This document shows positions 1 to 9,653 of a stretch of 64,000 bases of DNA, piece after piece. The notes below the pieces were generated by a model. The model was given only the letters and a program-made list of their open reading frames with translations, was not told the DNA's origin and did not search any database. The stretch covers positions 1 to 64,000 of the forward strand of contig JASBSJ010000066.1 of NCBI GenBank assembly GCA_030148985.1. Direction: 5' to 3'. Source of the stretch: Sphingopyxis sp. GTDB taxonomy: Bacteria; Pseudomonadota; Alphaproteobacteria; Sphingomonadales; Sphingomonadaceae. Made by a program: the position numbers and the translations under genes. The stretch's first letter is position 1; every line of letters starts with the position of its first letter.

Positions 1-83
1 GTCACCGCAATGACATAGGCAACGAACAGGCTGTACTGGGCCTTTCGGGATTGCCCCGGACGCCGATGTGCCGGGCGGACCAT
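1..83 (-). CDS. mreC: Rod shape-determining protein MreC (N-terminal fragment)
   Basis: Only the first 27 codons lie in the window; the gene runs off the left edge. The reading begins MVRPAHRRPGQSRKAQ and continues into a hydrophobic stretch (YSLFVAYVIAV), as expected for the cytoplasmic tail and single N-terminal membrane helix of MreC. It starts 17 bp after the mreB stop on the same strand, the usual mreB-mreC order of the cell-elongation operon. MreC links cytoplasmic MreB filaments to periplasmic wall synthases. The call rests on position plus the N-terminal pattern, because the conserved periplasmic beta domain is outside the window. Confidence 0.8.
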   Translation of the reverse strand, partial: MVRPAHRRPGQSRKAQYSLFVAYVIAV

Positions 84-100
84 GGTTCAGCGCCGGGGTA

Positions 101-1162
<1,062 letters not shown>

Positions 1163-1337
1163 TCATCGAAGCCGCGTCCTGACGGACACGCCCCTGTCGT
1201 GATTATCCGCGCGCCCGGCCGGCGACAGCTGCAATCAGGGGGAGATTCCGGCTCGTCCACGAAGGGTGGCTGGACAAAATGATCAGGGCTGTGCGGATGG
1301 GTCGCGATTTGCGTTCGACTGCGCTAGGACAGCGGCC

Positions 1338-3149
1338 ATGTCAATACGTCGCCTGCCGGAAAAGCTCGTAAATCGGATCGCAGCCGGTGAAGTGGTCGAA
1401 AGACCTGCCGCGGCGCTCAAGGAACTGGTTGAAAACGCCATCGACGCGGGTTCGACTCGCATAACGGTGCGAATCGCCGAGGGCGGGATTTCGCGGCTGG
1501 AGGTGGAGGATGACGGGTGCGGGATGACCGCCGCCGACATGGCGCTCGCGCTCGAACGCCATGCGACGTCGAAACTGCCCGATGACGCGATCGACGCCGT
1601 AACCACGCTCGGTTTCCGGGGGGAGGCGCTGCCCTCGATCGCCAGCGTCGCGCGGCTGACGCTCGAAAGCCGGACGCCGGGCGGCGAGGGCTGGCGGCGC
1701 GTCATCGACAATGGCGCGCTCGCGGACGAGGGGCCCGCGGCGCTCGCCAATGGCACGCGCGTGATCGTCGCCGACCTGTTCGCGCGCGTCCCTGCGCGGC
1801 GCAAGTTCCTGCGCAGCGCGCGCAGCGAATATGCCGCCTGCCTCGACGTCGTGCGGCGGCTCGCGATGGCGCGCCCCGACGTCGGCTTCACGCTCGAACA
1901 TGACGGGCGGCGCGTGCTCGACGTGCAGGGCGGGCAGGACCGCGTCGCGCGCGTCGCCGCGCTCACCAGCCGCGACCTTGCCGCGAACAGCATCGGCGTC
2001 GATCTCGATCGCGGCGAGGTGCATCTGGGCGGCGTCATCAGTCTGCCGACCTACAATCGCGGCATAGCCGACCATCAATATCTGTTCGTCAACGGCCGCC
2101 CGGTGAAGGACCGGCTGCTCGTCGGCGCGCTGCGCGGCGCCTATGCCGACCTGCTCGCGCGCGACCGGCACCCGGTTGTCGCGTTGTTCCTCGACGTGCC
2201 GACCAGCGAGGTCGATGTGAACGTCCACCCCGCCAAGACCGAAGTGCGCTTCCGCGACCCGCAGCTGATCCGCGGGATGATCGTCGGCGGCCTCCGCCGC
2301 GCGCTTGACGAACATGGCTTTCGCAGCGTCCAGCGCCCGGCCGAGGCGGCGCTGGCGGCGTGGCAACAGGAGCCCGTCGCGCCGCCGCCGGCGACGGGAT
2401 TCCTCTTCGACCAGCGCGCCGACACCGCCGCGCATCCGTTCGCCGCCGAGGTATCGCTGCCCGCCACCGACGTCGCGCGCGTCTATGACCGACTGATGCC
2501 TTTCGCCGCGCCCGCGCCGATCGCGGGGCGCGCCGAGGTCGCGGCGGCGCCGCCCCCGACCGCCGACGCGCACCCGCTCGGCATCGCGCGCGGCCAGATC
2601 GCCAAAACCTATATCGTCGCCGAGGCCGAGGACGGGCTGGTCATCGTCGATCAGCACGCCGCGCACGAACGCCTTGTGCTCGAAACGCTGAAACGCGGCA
2701 TGATGGGGCAGGCGGTGCCGTCGCAGGGCCTGCTGATCCCCGAAGTCGTCGAACTCGACGAACCCGCGTGCGACCGGCTGGAGGCCGCAGCGCCGACGCT
2801 CGCCGCGCTCGGCGTCGAGCTCGAACGCTTCGGTCCAAGTGCCGTCATGGTCCGCGCGACCCCGGCGATGCTGGGCGCGATCGATTGCCACAAGCTCATC
2901 ACCGACATCGCCGACGATCTGGCGGGTTATGACGCTGCGCTCGGCCTTAGTGAAAAGCTCGAACTCGTCGCGGCGACGATGGCGTGTCACGGGTCTGTGC
3001 GCGCGGGGCGGACCTTGAGCGTCTCGGAGATGAATGCGCTGCTCCGCACGATGGAGGTCACGCCGCATTCGGGCCAGTGCAACCATGGGCGCCCGACATG
3101 GGTGAAGCTGGCGATGGGCGACGTCGAGCGGCTGTTCGGTCGTAAATAG
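1338..3149 (+). CDS. mutL: DNA mismatch repair protein MutL, endonuclease type
   Basis: A 603-residue mismatch-repair ATPase. The N-terminal GHKL domain shows ELVENAIDAGS near residues 30-39, DDGCGM, and GFRGEALPSI. The C-terminal dimerisation domain carries DQHAAHERLVLE, which fits the metal-binding endonuclease motif DQHA(X)2E(X)4E, followed by MACHGSVRAG and CNHGRPT. This is therefore a nicking MutL, as expected in bacteria without MutH. An upstream in-frame start exists, but homologues begin with the SIRRLPEKLVNRIAAGEVV-type sequence, so position 1338 was chosen. The linker between domains is rich in Ala and Pro, which is typical. It is divergent from mreB. Confidence 0.96.
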   Translation: MSIRRLPEKLVNRIAAGEVVERPAAALKELVENAIDAGSTRITVRIAEGGISRLEVEDDGCGMTAADMALALERHATSKLPDDAIDAVTTLGFRGEALPSIASVARLTLESRTPGGEGWRRVIDNGALADEGPAALANGTRVIVADLFARVPARRKFLRSARSEYAACLDVVRRLAMARPDVGFTLEHDGRRVLDVQGGQDRVARVAALTSRDLAANSIGVDLDRGEVHLGGVISLPTYNRGIADHQYLFVNGRPVKDRLLVGALRGAYADLLARDRHPVVALFLDVPTSEVDVNVHPAKTEVRFRDPQLIRGMIVGGLRRALDEHGFRSVQRPAEAALAAWQQEPVAPPPATGFLFDQRADTAAHPFAAEVSLPATDVARVYDRLMPFAAPAPIAGRAEVAAAPPPTADAHPLGIARGQIAKTYIVAEAEDGLVIVDQHAAHERLVLETLKRGMMGQAVPSQGLLIPEVVELDEPACDRLEAAAPTLAALGVELERFGPSAVMVRATPAMLGAIDCHKLITDIADDLAGYDAALGLSEKLELVAATMACHGSVRAGRTLSVSEMNALLRTMEVTPHSGQCNHGRPTWVKLAMGDVERLFGRK

Positions 3150-3270
3150 TCGACGGCGGGTTCCCGGATCCAAGTTGCGCGACCGACGGCCGATCGTTAG
3201 AATACTCAGGATCGCCGGGAACAAGCGGGCACGCCGCCCGTTACGCCCGCGACCCAAAGGAGAAAAAACG

Positions 3271-3783
3271 ATGCACTCCCCTCTGTTGGCGCCGCTTGGC
3301 GCCCTTCTTTTGCTTGCCGGCTGTTCGGACCAGCCCGCCGCCGAGCCGAAAGCGCCCGAGACCAAGGCCGCCGCGGATGAAAGCACGCTGCCCGACACCG
3401 GCGGCGACGCCCCGATCGAACTGTCGGCAATCGGCGAGGGCGAATTGCTCGCGCTCGACGGCGAACTTGGCTGCAGCTTCACGATCGAGGGACAGGATGG
3501 CGCCGCACTGGTCGCCAAAGCCGACGTCGGGCCGCAGGCGACGGCACAGGGCGCGGTCAAGATCGGCGGACTGGTCCAGCGCGTTGCCGGCTCGGGCGGC
3601 TTCTCGGCGCTCGAAAAGGGCATGCAGTTGTCGGGTCCAGGCGTGAAGCTGACGATCACGCGGACGGCGGAGACGTCGTCGCCCACCGGCAACGAGCAGA
3701 CCGCCTATCCGGCAACGCTGGTCGCCAGCCGTACCTTCGGCGGCGAAGAGAGTTTTGACGGCGAATGGGTCTGCGGCGCCTGA
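3271..3783 (+). CDS. Putative outer-membrane or periplasmic lipoprotein
   Basis: A 170-residue protein with a short signal peptide and a lipobox (LLLAGC, lipidated Cys at residue 18), followed by an Ala/Pro/Glu/Lys-rich linker to about residue 45. The mature part is a small domain that opens with GEGELLALDGELGCSFTIEGQDG; I know this type as a widespread sphingomonad hypothetical but cannot name a function. The start is set by AAAGGAGAAAA just upstream, and the signal peptide begins immediately. It follows mutL on the same strand after about 120 bp and may be transcribed independently. Confidence 0.75.
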   Translation: MHSPLLAPLGALLLLAGCSDQPAAEPKAPETKAAADESTLPDTGGDAPIELSAIGEGELLALDGELGCSFTIEGQDGAALVAKADVGPQATAQGAVKIGGLVQRVAGSGGFSALEKGMQLSGPGVKLTITRTAETSSPTGNEQTAYPATLVASRTFGGEESFDGEWVCGA

Positions 3784-3901
3784 CCGCCTGACCCGCACCC
3801 TTCGGGGTGACCCGGCTGCGGCGGTGACGGCGGCTTCGGCTACCGGAACCGCCGCGACGGCGGCGCGTTCGGTTCGCATCACCCCGATGGGAGCAGCCCG
3901 A

Positions 3902-4699
3902 ATGAACCGCCTTCGCCGTCTCGAATCCTTCGCCCGTGCCGGCTGGTGCGCACGGGGCGTCGTTTATTGCCTGCTCGCCTTTTTTGCGCTGACCAGCGCC
4001 AATGCGTCGGACGCGAGCCCGCAGGGCGTGTTCCGCGCGGTCAAGGATATGGCGGGCGGACCCTATCTGCTCGGCCTTCTTGCCCTTGGACTTGCGCTTT
4101 ACGGCGCCTATCGCCTCTATGGCGCCGCGCTCGACAGCGACGGCAAGGGCGACGATGCCAAAGGCATCGCGATTCGCATCGGCTATGCCGCCAGCGGTGT
4201 CGCGCATTTCGTGCTGGCGTGGGCGGCGATCCGGCTCGCATCGGGCGGTGCCTCGGGCGGCAGCGGCGAACAGGAACAGGCAGCGGCCGGAATGCTGCTC
4301 GACATGCCGCTGGGCGGTACGCTGCTCGGCGCCATCGGACTGGGCTTTCTTGCCGCCGCGGCGCATCAGGCGATGAAAGCCTGGACGACGGAATTCATGC
4401 AGGGCCTCGCCGCTGAAGCTCCCGCCTGGGTCGTGCCGGTCGGCCGCGCCGGACTGGCGGCGCGTGCGGTGGTCTTTGCCGTCATCGGCGTCTCGCTGGT
4501 CCGCGCGGGCTGGTTCGGATCGGCCGGCGAGGTCAAGGGGCTCGGCGATGCCTTGTCCGCGCTGACCGAACATGCCGAACTCTATCTGCTCGTTGCCGCC
4601 GGCCTGTTCCTGTTCGGCGTCCACAGCTTTGTCGAGGCGAAATGGCGCCGCATCCGGGACGAGGATGTCGTCGCGCGGCTCAAGGCCGCCGCGCGCTAA
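3902..4699 (+). CDS. DUF1206 family integral membrane protein
   Basis: A 265-residue membrane protein with six predicted transmembrane helices arranged as three repeated pairs, the pattern of DUF1206. Each repeat starts with a short polar stretch similar to ARAGWCARGVVYCLLAFFAL, followed by a helix pair. Function is unknown in this family. The start at 3902 (MNRLRRLESFARAG) is preferred; an in-frame ATG at 3887 is the main alternative. The stop overlaps the stop of the convergent phosphatase gene by four bases, so the two genes meet tail to tail with no space for a terminator. Confidence 0.85.
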   Translation: MNRLRRLESFARAGWCARGVVYCLLAFFALTSANASDASPQGVFRAVKDMAGGPYLLGLLALGLALYGAYRLYGAALDSDGKGDDAKGIAIRIGYAASGVAHFVLAWAAIRLASGGASGGSGEQEQAAAGMLLDMPLGGTLLGAIGLGFLAAAAHQAMKAWTTEFMQGLAAEAPAWVVPVGRAGLAARAVVFAVIGVSLVRAGWFGSAGEVKGLGDALSALTEHAELYLLVAAGLFLFGVHSFVEAKWRRIRDEDVVARLKAAAR

Positions 4700-6261
4700 G
4701 CCATCTTCACACCCGCGACGCCGCGTTCGACCACCCCCGTCGCGCGTTTCGACAGCGTGTTCACCGGCGTCGTCACCTTGTCGACGACCATGAAATGCGT
4801 CTGCCACGCCTCGCGCCCGACTTCGCAGACAAGATAGCCGCGCTGGTCGTTGGCGAATTTCAGCTCGGGGTTGCGCGCCAGCCATTCGTCGGTGCCGCTG
4901 CGCTTGTCGCTGCCGTCGCCGCCGCTGGAGATCGAGGTAGCGACGAATTCGGCGCCGACGACCTTGTCCTTCAGCACCAGGTCGCCGCAGAAATTCTGAT
5001 GCTCGTCGCCCGTCAGCACGATATTATTGTCCAGCCCCGCAAAGCGCGACAGCATCCGCGTCCGCGCCGCTTCATAGCCCGCCCAGCTGTCGAGGTTCAG
5101 TATCTTTTCGGTTTCTTCCGGGCGCCGCCGCCGGTCGAGCGACATCATCGTCACCTGCTGCGCCAGCGCGTTCCACGTCGCGCCGCCGTCCGACAGGTTG
5201 CGCGCCAGCCACTCCTCCTGCGCCTTGCCCAGTACCTGCCGATCCTTCGCGAACACGTCGGGGCAGGCGGGCTTGAAGCCGTCGCCGCACGGCTGGTCGT
5301 CGCGATATTGCCGCGTGTCGAGCAGCTGCATCGCCATCAGGTCGCCATAACGAAACTCGCGGTTCGCCGCGACCATGCCGCCGCGCGGCAGCAATGACCG
5401 GCGCACGGGCATATGTTCGTACCACGCCTGCATCGCCGCCTGTTTCTTGAGCATGAAGATCTCGGGCGACGCGGCGTCGGGGTCTTCGCTGTCCAGCCCC
5501 AATTTCCAATTGTCGTGGTCGGACACCCAATTGTTGCGGATCTCGTGATCGTCGAAGCTCGACAGATGCGCGTGGACCGATCGCACCGCCTGCTGGTCGA
5601 TGTCGAGCAGCGTCTGCGCATAGGCGTTGCGGAAATCGCTGAGGTCGAACAGCGCGCGCTGGGCATAATGGCGCACCGGGCGGATCGGCAGCCCGTCGTC
5701 GAACAGATAATCGTGGCGATATTCATAGATGAAATCGCCATAATGATAGACAAAGGCCAGTTCCTCGCGCGCCATATGGCGATAGGCGCCGTAAAAGCCC
5801 GATTCAAAATGCTGGCATCCCGCGACGCCGAATCTCAGTGCATCGACGCGCGCGCCGGGCGCGGGCAGGGTGCGCGCGCGGCCGCGCAGGCTGCGTTCGC
5901 CCGCGGCGGTGAAGCGGTAATAATAGGGGCGGTCGGGCTGCAACCCCGCGACCTCGACATGGACGCTGTGCGCCAGCTCGGGGCGCGCGAGTGCGGTGCC
6001 CTTCGCCACCACGTCGCGAAAACCGCCGTCGCTTGCGACTTCCCATTCGACGGGCACATTGGTCAGCGGCATCCCGCCGTGGCGTTCCATCGGCTCGGGG
6101 GCGAGGCGCGTCCAGATGACGAAACCGTCGCTCGCCGGATCGCCCGCCGCGACGCCCAGCTGGAACGGAAAGTCGCGCAAGATACCCTGCGCGCGAACGA
6201 TCGCCGGCGCGGCAAGCCCGGCGAGCGTCGCTCCGGCAAGGAAATGGCGGCGGTTATACAT
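4696..6261 (-). CDS. phoD: PhoD-family alkaline phosphatase with Tat signal
   Basis: A 521-residue secreted metallophosphatase. The N-terminus MYNRRHFLAGATLAG is a twin-arginine signal (RRHFL) ending near AIVRAQG. Next comes the PhoD N-terminal domain (LGVAAGDPASDGFVIWTRL), then the metallophosphatase core with GCQHFE, YHYGDFIYEY, FDDHEIRNNW and LTGDEHQNF, which hold the Asp, Asn and His metal ligands. PhoD enzymes hydrolyse phosphomonoesters and diesters in the periplasm using Ca and Fe. An in-frame upstream ATG exists, but the Tat motif fixes the start at 6261. No Pho-box is obvious upstream. It converges with the DUF1206 gene. Confidence 0.9.
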   Translation of the reverse strand: MYNRRHFLAGATLAGLAAPAIVRAQGILRDFPFQLGVAAGDPASDGFVIWTRLAPEPMERHGGMPLTNVPVEWEVASDGGFRDVVAKGTALARPELAHSVHVEVAGLQPDRPYYYRFTAAGERSLRGRARTLPAPGARVDALRFGVAGCQHFESGFYGAYRHMAREELAFVYHYGDFIYEYRHDYLFDDGLPIRPVRHYAQRALFDLSDFRNAYAQTLLDIDQQAVRSVHAHLSSFDDHEIRNNWVSDHDNWKLGLDSEDPDAASPEIFMLKKQAAMQAWYEHMPVRRSLLPRGGMVAANREFRYGDLMAMQLLDTRQYRDDQPCGDGFKPACPDVFAKDRQVLGKAQEEWLARNLSDGGATWNALAQQVTMMSLDRRRRPEETEKILNLDSWAGYEAARTRMLSRFAGLDNNIVLTGDEHQNFCGDLVLKDKVVGAEFVATSISSGGDGSDKRSGTDEWLARNPELKFANDQRGYLVCEVGREAWQTHFMVVDKVTTPVNTLSKRATGVVERGVAGVKMA

Positions 6262-6340
6262 GGCTTGGGCTCCGTCGGGCGAATCGATGCCCCTCGATAT
6301 CCGAGCCCTGCGTTTCATCAATGACAGTTCGGCGACGTCC

Positions 6341-7078
6341 TCACACCCAAATGCGCGCCATCCACAGCGCCATCGCGACCATCATCAGATTTTCGGTCAG
6401 CGACACAAAGCCCAGCGGCACCTTGCTGCTGCCGCCGACGCACGCGCATTTGATGTCGCGCTTGTCGATATAGACCGCCTTGAACACCGACACCGCGCCG
6501 ATGCCGCCGATAAACAGCGCAAGCGGGATCGACAGCCAGGGCAGCGCGTGCGCGGTCATCAACACGCCCGCCAGCCCCTCGGCAAAGGGATAGATGCTCG
6601 CATAGGGAACCCAGCGGCGCGCGAGCAGGTCGTAATTCAGGAACATCGTCGCGAATTTATCGACGTCCTGCAGCTTGAGCAGCGCGAGCACGATCATGCT
6701 GAACGAAATAAACCATTCGGCGGCGCGAAGGGTGAAGGCATCGCCATAGGCGGCAAAACTCGCCGCCAGCGCCATCAGCGCGGTCATCGCAAACAGCGCG
6801 ATCACGGGCGTATAGCTGGTGGCGTCGGGGTCGGCGACCTTCAGCCCGAAATGGCGGTGCAAATCGTCGTAACCGCCGATCCGTACCCCGTCGATAAAGG
6901 TCTGCGGCGTCGTCTGGACGCCGTGCGCCGCCTTGAACGCGTCGGTTTCCTCGCGCGTCGTCAGCCAGCGGTCGTCGACAGTGAGGCCGCGGCGCTCGAG
7001 CAGATATTTGGCTTTCAGGCCATAGGGGCAGATATGCCCCGGCATGACCATGCGATGAAGGATTGCCTGTTTTGTCAT
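6341..7078 (-). CDS. Glutaredoxin-MauE/DoxX fusion membrane protein
   Basis: A 245-residue fusion. Residues 1-80 form a glutaredoxin-like domain with a CPYG active site (one catalytic Cys) and the cis-Pro region VQTTPQTFIDGVRIGGYDDL. Residues about 90-245 form a MauE-type four-helix membrane domain ending with a CxC motif (DIKCACVGGSSKVPLG), known in redox-associated membrane proteins. A role in thiol or metal-thiol chemistry at the inner membrane is inferred, not shown. The gene is divergent from a MerR-type regulator, and its promoter contains a mer-like operator whose -10 box almost touches the ATG. Starts at residues 10 or 12 are possible if the transcript is shorter. Confidence 0.85.
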   Translation of the reverse strand: MTKQAILHRMVMPGHICPYGLKAKYLLERRGLTVDDRWLTTREETDAFKAAHGVQTTPQTFIDGVRIGGYDDLHRHFGLKVADPDATSYTPVIALFAMTALMALAASFAAYGDAFTLRAAEWFISFSMIVLALLKLQDVDKFATMFLNYDLLARRWVPYASIYPFAEGLAGVLMTAHALPWLSIPLALFIGGIGAVSVFKAVYIDKRDIKCACVGGSSKVPLGFVSLTENLMMVAMALWMARIWV

Positions 7079-7083
7079 GCCCC

Positions 7084-7116
7084 TCCTATAGCATCCGTAC
7101 CATGGTACGGAGTCAA
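7084..7116 (-). promoter_or_regulatory. MerR-type promoter/operator for the glutaredoxin-MauE gene
   Basis: Read on the minus strand: -35 TTGACT (7116-7111), then the dyad CCGTACCATGGTACGG (7110-7095), then -10 TATAGG (7090-7085). The spacer is 20 bp, or 19 bp if the -10 is CTATAG. A long spacer with a palindrome inside it is the hallmark of MerR-activated promoters. From memory, the sequence TTGACTCCGTAC...GTACGGA is nearly the same as the Tn501 mercury operator. The AGGAGG ribosome binding site overlaps the -10, so transcription would begin at about the ATG. Confidence 0.8.
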
Positions 7117-7119
7117 GCG

Positions 7120-7521
7120 ATGCAGATGACGATCGGCAAATTGGCCGCCGCGGGTGACGTCGGCGTTGAAACCGTGCGCTACTATCAACGCCGTGGCCTG
7201 ATGGGCACGCCCGCGCGCAGCGGCGGCGATGGCTGGGGCGGCGGGATACGCCGCTATGGCGAGGATGATCTCAGGCGGCTGAAATTCATCCGCGCAGCGC
7301 AGGCGGCGGGCTTTACGCTCGACGAGATCGGCGAATTGCTCGCGTTAGACGGCAGCGACGACCGTGCGCGCGTCCGCACCCTCGCGCGCGAGCGCATCGA
7401 CGCGCTCGACGCGAAGATCGCTCAGATGACCGCAACGCGCGCCGCCCTTTCACGCCTCGCCAATCAATGCGCGGCGAGCGACAAAGGACCATGCCCGATC
7501 CTGGCGGCGTTCGAGCCGTAG
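7120..7521 (+). CDS. MerR-family transcriptional regulator, mercury-type variant
   Basis: A 133-residue regulator with an N-terminal winged helix (TIGKLAAAGDVGVETVRYYQRRGL, recognition helix and wing), a second DNA-contact region IRRYGEDDLRRLKFIRAAQAAGF, a dimerisation helix, and a C-terminal loop NQCAASDKGPCPILAAF. The two C-terminal cysteines match the positions of two of the three mercury ligands of Tn501 MerR. The third ligand, in the LLxLDxxxxC segment, is replaced here (LLALDGSDDRA). This suggests a different metal or a thiol signal. It is divergent from the glutaredoxin-MauE gene, which it probably activates. ATG codons at 7102 and 7126 are alternatives. Confidence 0.85.
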   Translation: MQMTIGKLAAAGDVGVETVRYYQRRGLMGTPARSGGDGWGGGIRRYGEDDLRRLKFIRAAQAAGFTLDEIGELLALDGSDDRARVRTLARERIDALDAKIAQMTATRAALSRLANQCAASDKGPCPILAAFEP

Positions 7522-7645
7522 ATCCGGTCGAACCCGTTCCGAAGACGGCAACCGGCGGGCAATCGCTGAAGTTGAACGGTGCAACGACAGCCCATACTTG
7601 TCGATTTACATGTTTGATACATCCGCGTTGGATCGCTGTTAAGAC

Positions 7646-8311
7646 ATGGATATGTCGCGGCATCAAATGACTTTTTCGATCCTTTGCATATTATGTTCGG
7701 CAGCAGGTCTGTTCGCAATTGTTCGTGACCTTCTAATTGGCTTCGACGGTTTGGTTTTGGGTGCCTTTAGTTTGATGTTCCTATTTGCATGGGCGGCGAT
7801 AAGGATAATCAAGCGCGAGGCTATCACGGACGAAGCTGTGTTCCGTTTAGGGCAGGCGCCACAATGGGGCGACCTTTCTCCGTTACGCCGCCGCCTAATG
7901 ATGGTGATTGATTGGCCATTATTTTGGGCGATACGCGAAAGGGAAGTAGAACGCCTTATGGACCAACCACTCACAAAGGTGTTTTTCGAGCCTCAGGGTG
8001 TCAAACTTATCCCCATAGAATCTCAACACATCGAGGCATATTTCCTTACGAAAATTGCAAATATGGCGGAAACGCGCGGGTTGAAAGTAAATAACGCTAC
8101 GCAAGGTGTCTTTGGTCGTCGATGGGCGGGCGCGAAAAGCGTCGAGCTGGCTTGGCTGGGAAGTGACGACCGTATCTGGGCCCATGCGCGTAATGAACTA
8201 GTTGACGGTGGCTCTGTTTCGCTCCGGGAATTCGATGCTGCACTTGAATGGGGCTATAACTCGACACTCTCGGAAGCGGAGGGTTTTAAGGACCATTGGG
8301 TCTTTTTTTGA
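7646..8311 (+). CDS. Hypothetical protein with two N-terminal membrane helices
   Basis: A 221-residue protein I do not recognise. Residues 8-28 and about 35-57 are hydrophobic and could form a membrane hairpin. The remaining 160 residues are polar and cytoplasmic-looking, with no motif I can name. Base composition is clearly less GC-rich than the neighbours, and codon use is less biased (many A/T third positions), which suggests recent transfer. It stands alone between the MerR gene and the convergent ychF. In-frame ATGs at 7646, 7652 and 7667 leave the exact start open. Confidence 0.6.
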   Translation: MDMSRHQMTFSILCILCSAAGLFAIVRDLLIGFDGLVLGAFSLMFLFAWAAIRIIKREAITDEAVFRLGQAPQWGDLSPLRRRLMMVIDWPLFWAIREREVERLMDQPLTKVFFEPQGVKLIPIESQHIEAYFLTKIANMAETRGLKVNNATQGVFGRRWAGAKSVELAWLGSDDRIWAHARNELVDGGSVSLREFDAALEWGYNSTLSEAEGFKDHWVFF

Positions 8312-8437
8312 CGCGCGCGCGTGATTGCTCTCAGGCTTTGAACTGGCGTATTTCTGGTTCCCGCGTCCAACCTCCACTAGTCGGCAGTCGGGAAATCGCC
8401 CGCGAGGCCGTTGTCGGAAAGACAAAGGCGAATCAAA

Positions 8438-9535
8438 TCAACTATGCAGGAAATGCATCACGTCGCCATCATGCACAACATACGCCTTGCCCTCGGCGCG
8501 CAGCTTGCCGGCTTCGCGCGCTTTGGCTTCGCCCCCCAGCGCGACATAATCGTCATAGGCGATCGTTTCGGCGCGGATGAAGCCCTTCTGGAAATCGCTG
8601 TGGATTTCGCCCGCGGCCTCGGGCGCGGTCGCGCCCTGATGCACGGTCCACGCGCGCGCTTCCTGCGGGCCGACGGTGAAGAAGGTGATGAGGTGGAGCA
8701 GCTCGTACCCCGCGCGGATAACGCGCGCGAGGCCGGTTTCGCTGAGGCCCATTTCGGACAGGAATTCCATCCGGTCGGCCATGTCCATCGTGACCAGCTC
8801 GCTCTCGATCGCCGCCGAAACGACCACCGCCTGCGCGCCCTCGGCCGCAGCCTTGGCGAACACCTTTTCCGAAAAAGCGTTGCCGTTCGCCGCGCTGCCC
8901 TCATCGACGTTGCAGACGTAGAGGACGGGTTTGGAGGTCAGGAGCTGCGCGGTGCGCAGCACACGCGCTTCCTCTTCGTCCCTGGGCTCGACGAGCCGCG
9001 CGGGCTTGCCGTCGCGTAGCAGGTCGAGCGCCTGACCCAGCACCGACGCGGCTATCTTGGCTTCCTTGTCGCCCTGCGCCGCCTTTTTGGCAAGGGCGGG
9101 GACGCGCTTTTCCAGGCTTTCGAGGTCGGCGAGTAGCAATTCGGTCTCGACCGTCTCGGCATCGGCGACGGGGTCGACCTTGTTTTCGACATGCTGGATG
9201 TCGTCATCCTCGAAACAACGCAGGACGTGGACGATCGCGTCGACCTCGCGGATATTGCCAAGGAACTGGTTGCCCAGCCCTTCGCCCTTCGATGCGCCGC
9301 GCACGAGGCCGGCGATGTCGACGAAGGCGAGCTGCGTCGCGATGATCTTCTTGCTGCCGGCGATCGCCGCCAGCTTGTCGAGCCGGTCGTCCGGCACCGC
9401 GACATTGCCGATATTCGGCTCGATCGTGCAGAAGGGATAGTTCGCCGCCTGCGCCGCCGCGGTTTCGGTCAGCGCGTTGAACAGGGTGGACTTGCCCACA
9501 TTGGGAAGGCCGACGATCCCGCATTTGAAACCCAT
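8438..9535 (-). CDS. ychF: Redox-regulated ATPase/GTPase YchF
   Basis: A 365-residue OBG-family P-loop protein of usual length. The P-loop GLPNVGKSTLFN is at residues 8-19, switch I is YPFCTIEPN, and the G3 region is FVDIAGLVRGASKGEGLGNQFL. The C-terminal TGS domain ends with the typical KGFIRAETIAYDDYV...EGKAYVVHDGDVMHFL. The family binds ribosomes and prefers ATP because of a changed G4 motif; it is linked to oxidative stress responses. The gene stands alone on the minus strand, divergent from the CAP-domain gene. Confidence 0.97.
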   Translation of the reverse strand: MGFKCGIVGLPNVGKSTLFNALTETAAAQAANYPFCTIEPNIGNVAVPDDRLDKLAAIAGSKKIIATQLAFVDIAGLVRGASKGEGLGNQFLGNIREVDAIVHVLRCFEDDDIQHVENKVDPVADAETVETELLLADLESLEKRVPALAKKAAQGDKEAKIAASVLGQALDLLRDGKPARLVEPRDEEEARVLRTAQLLTSKPVLYVCNVDEGSAANGNAFSEKVFAKAAAEGAQAVVVSAAIESELVTMDMADRMEFLSEMGLSETGLARVIRAGYELLHLITFFTVGPQEARAWTVHQGATAPEAAGEIHSDFQKGFIRAETIAYDDYVALGGEAKAREAGKLRAEGKAYVVHDGDVMHFLHS

Positions 9536-9653
9536 AAAAACTCCATCAGGCCGGGGTAACGCCGGCGTCGCAGCGCCCCTAGCGCCAAGACGCGCGCGGC
9601 GCCAGTCTTTGCGGTTGCGCAGCGTTCAGGCTTGGCGCTTTATCGCCGGGCCT

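Noticed and set aside
1341-3692. A 783-codon open frame opposite mutL
   Set aside because: It shadows the mutL and lipoprotein genes, has no recognisable domain and no ribosome binding site.
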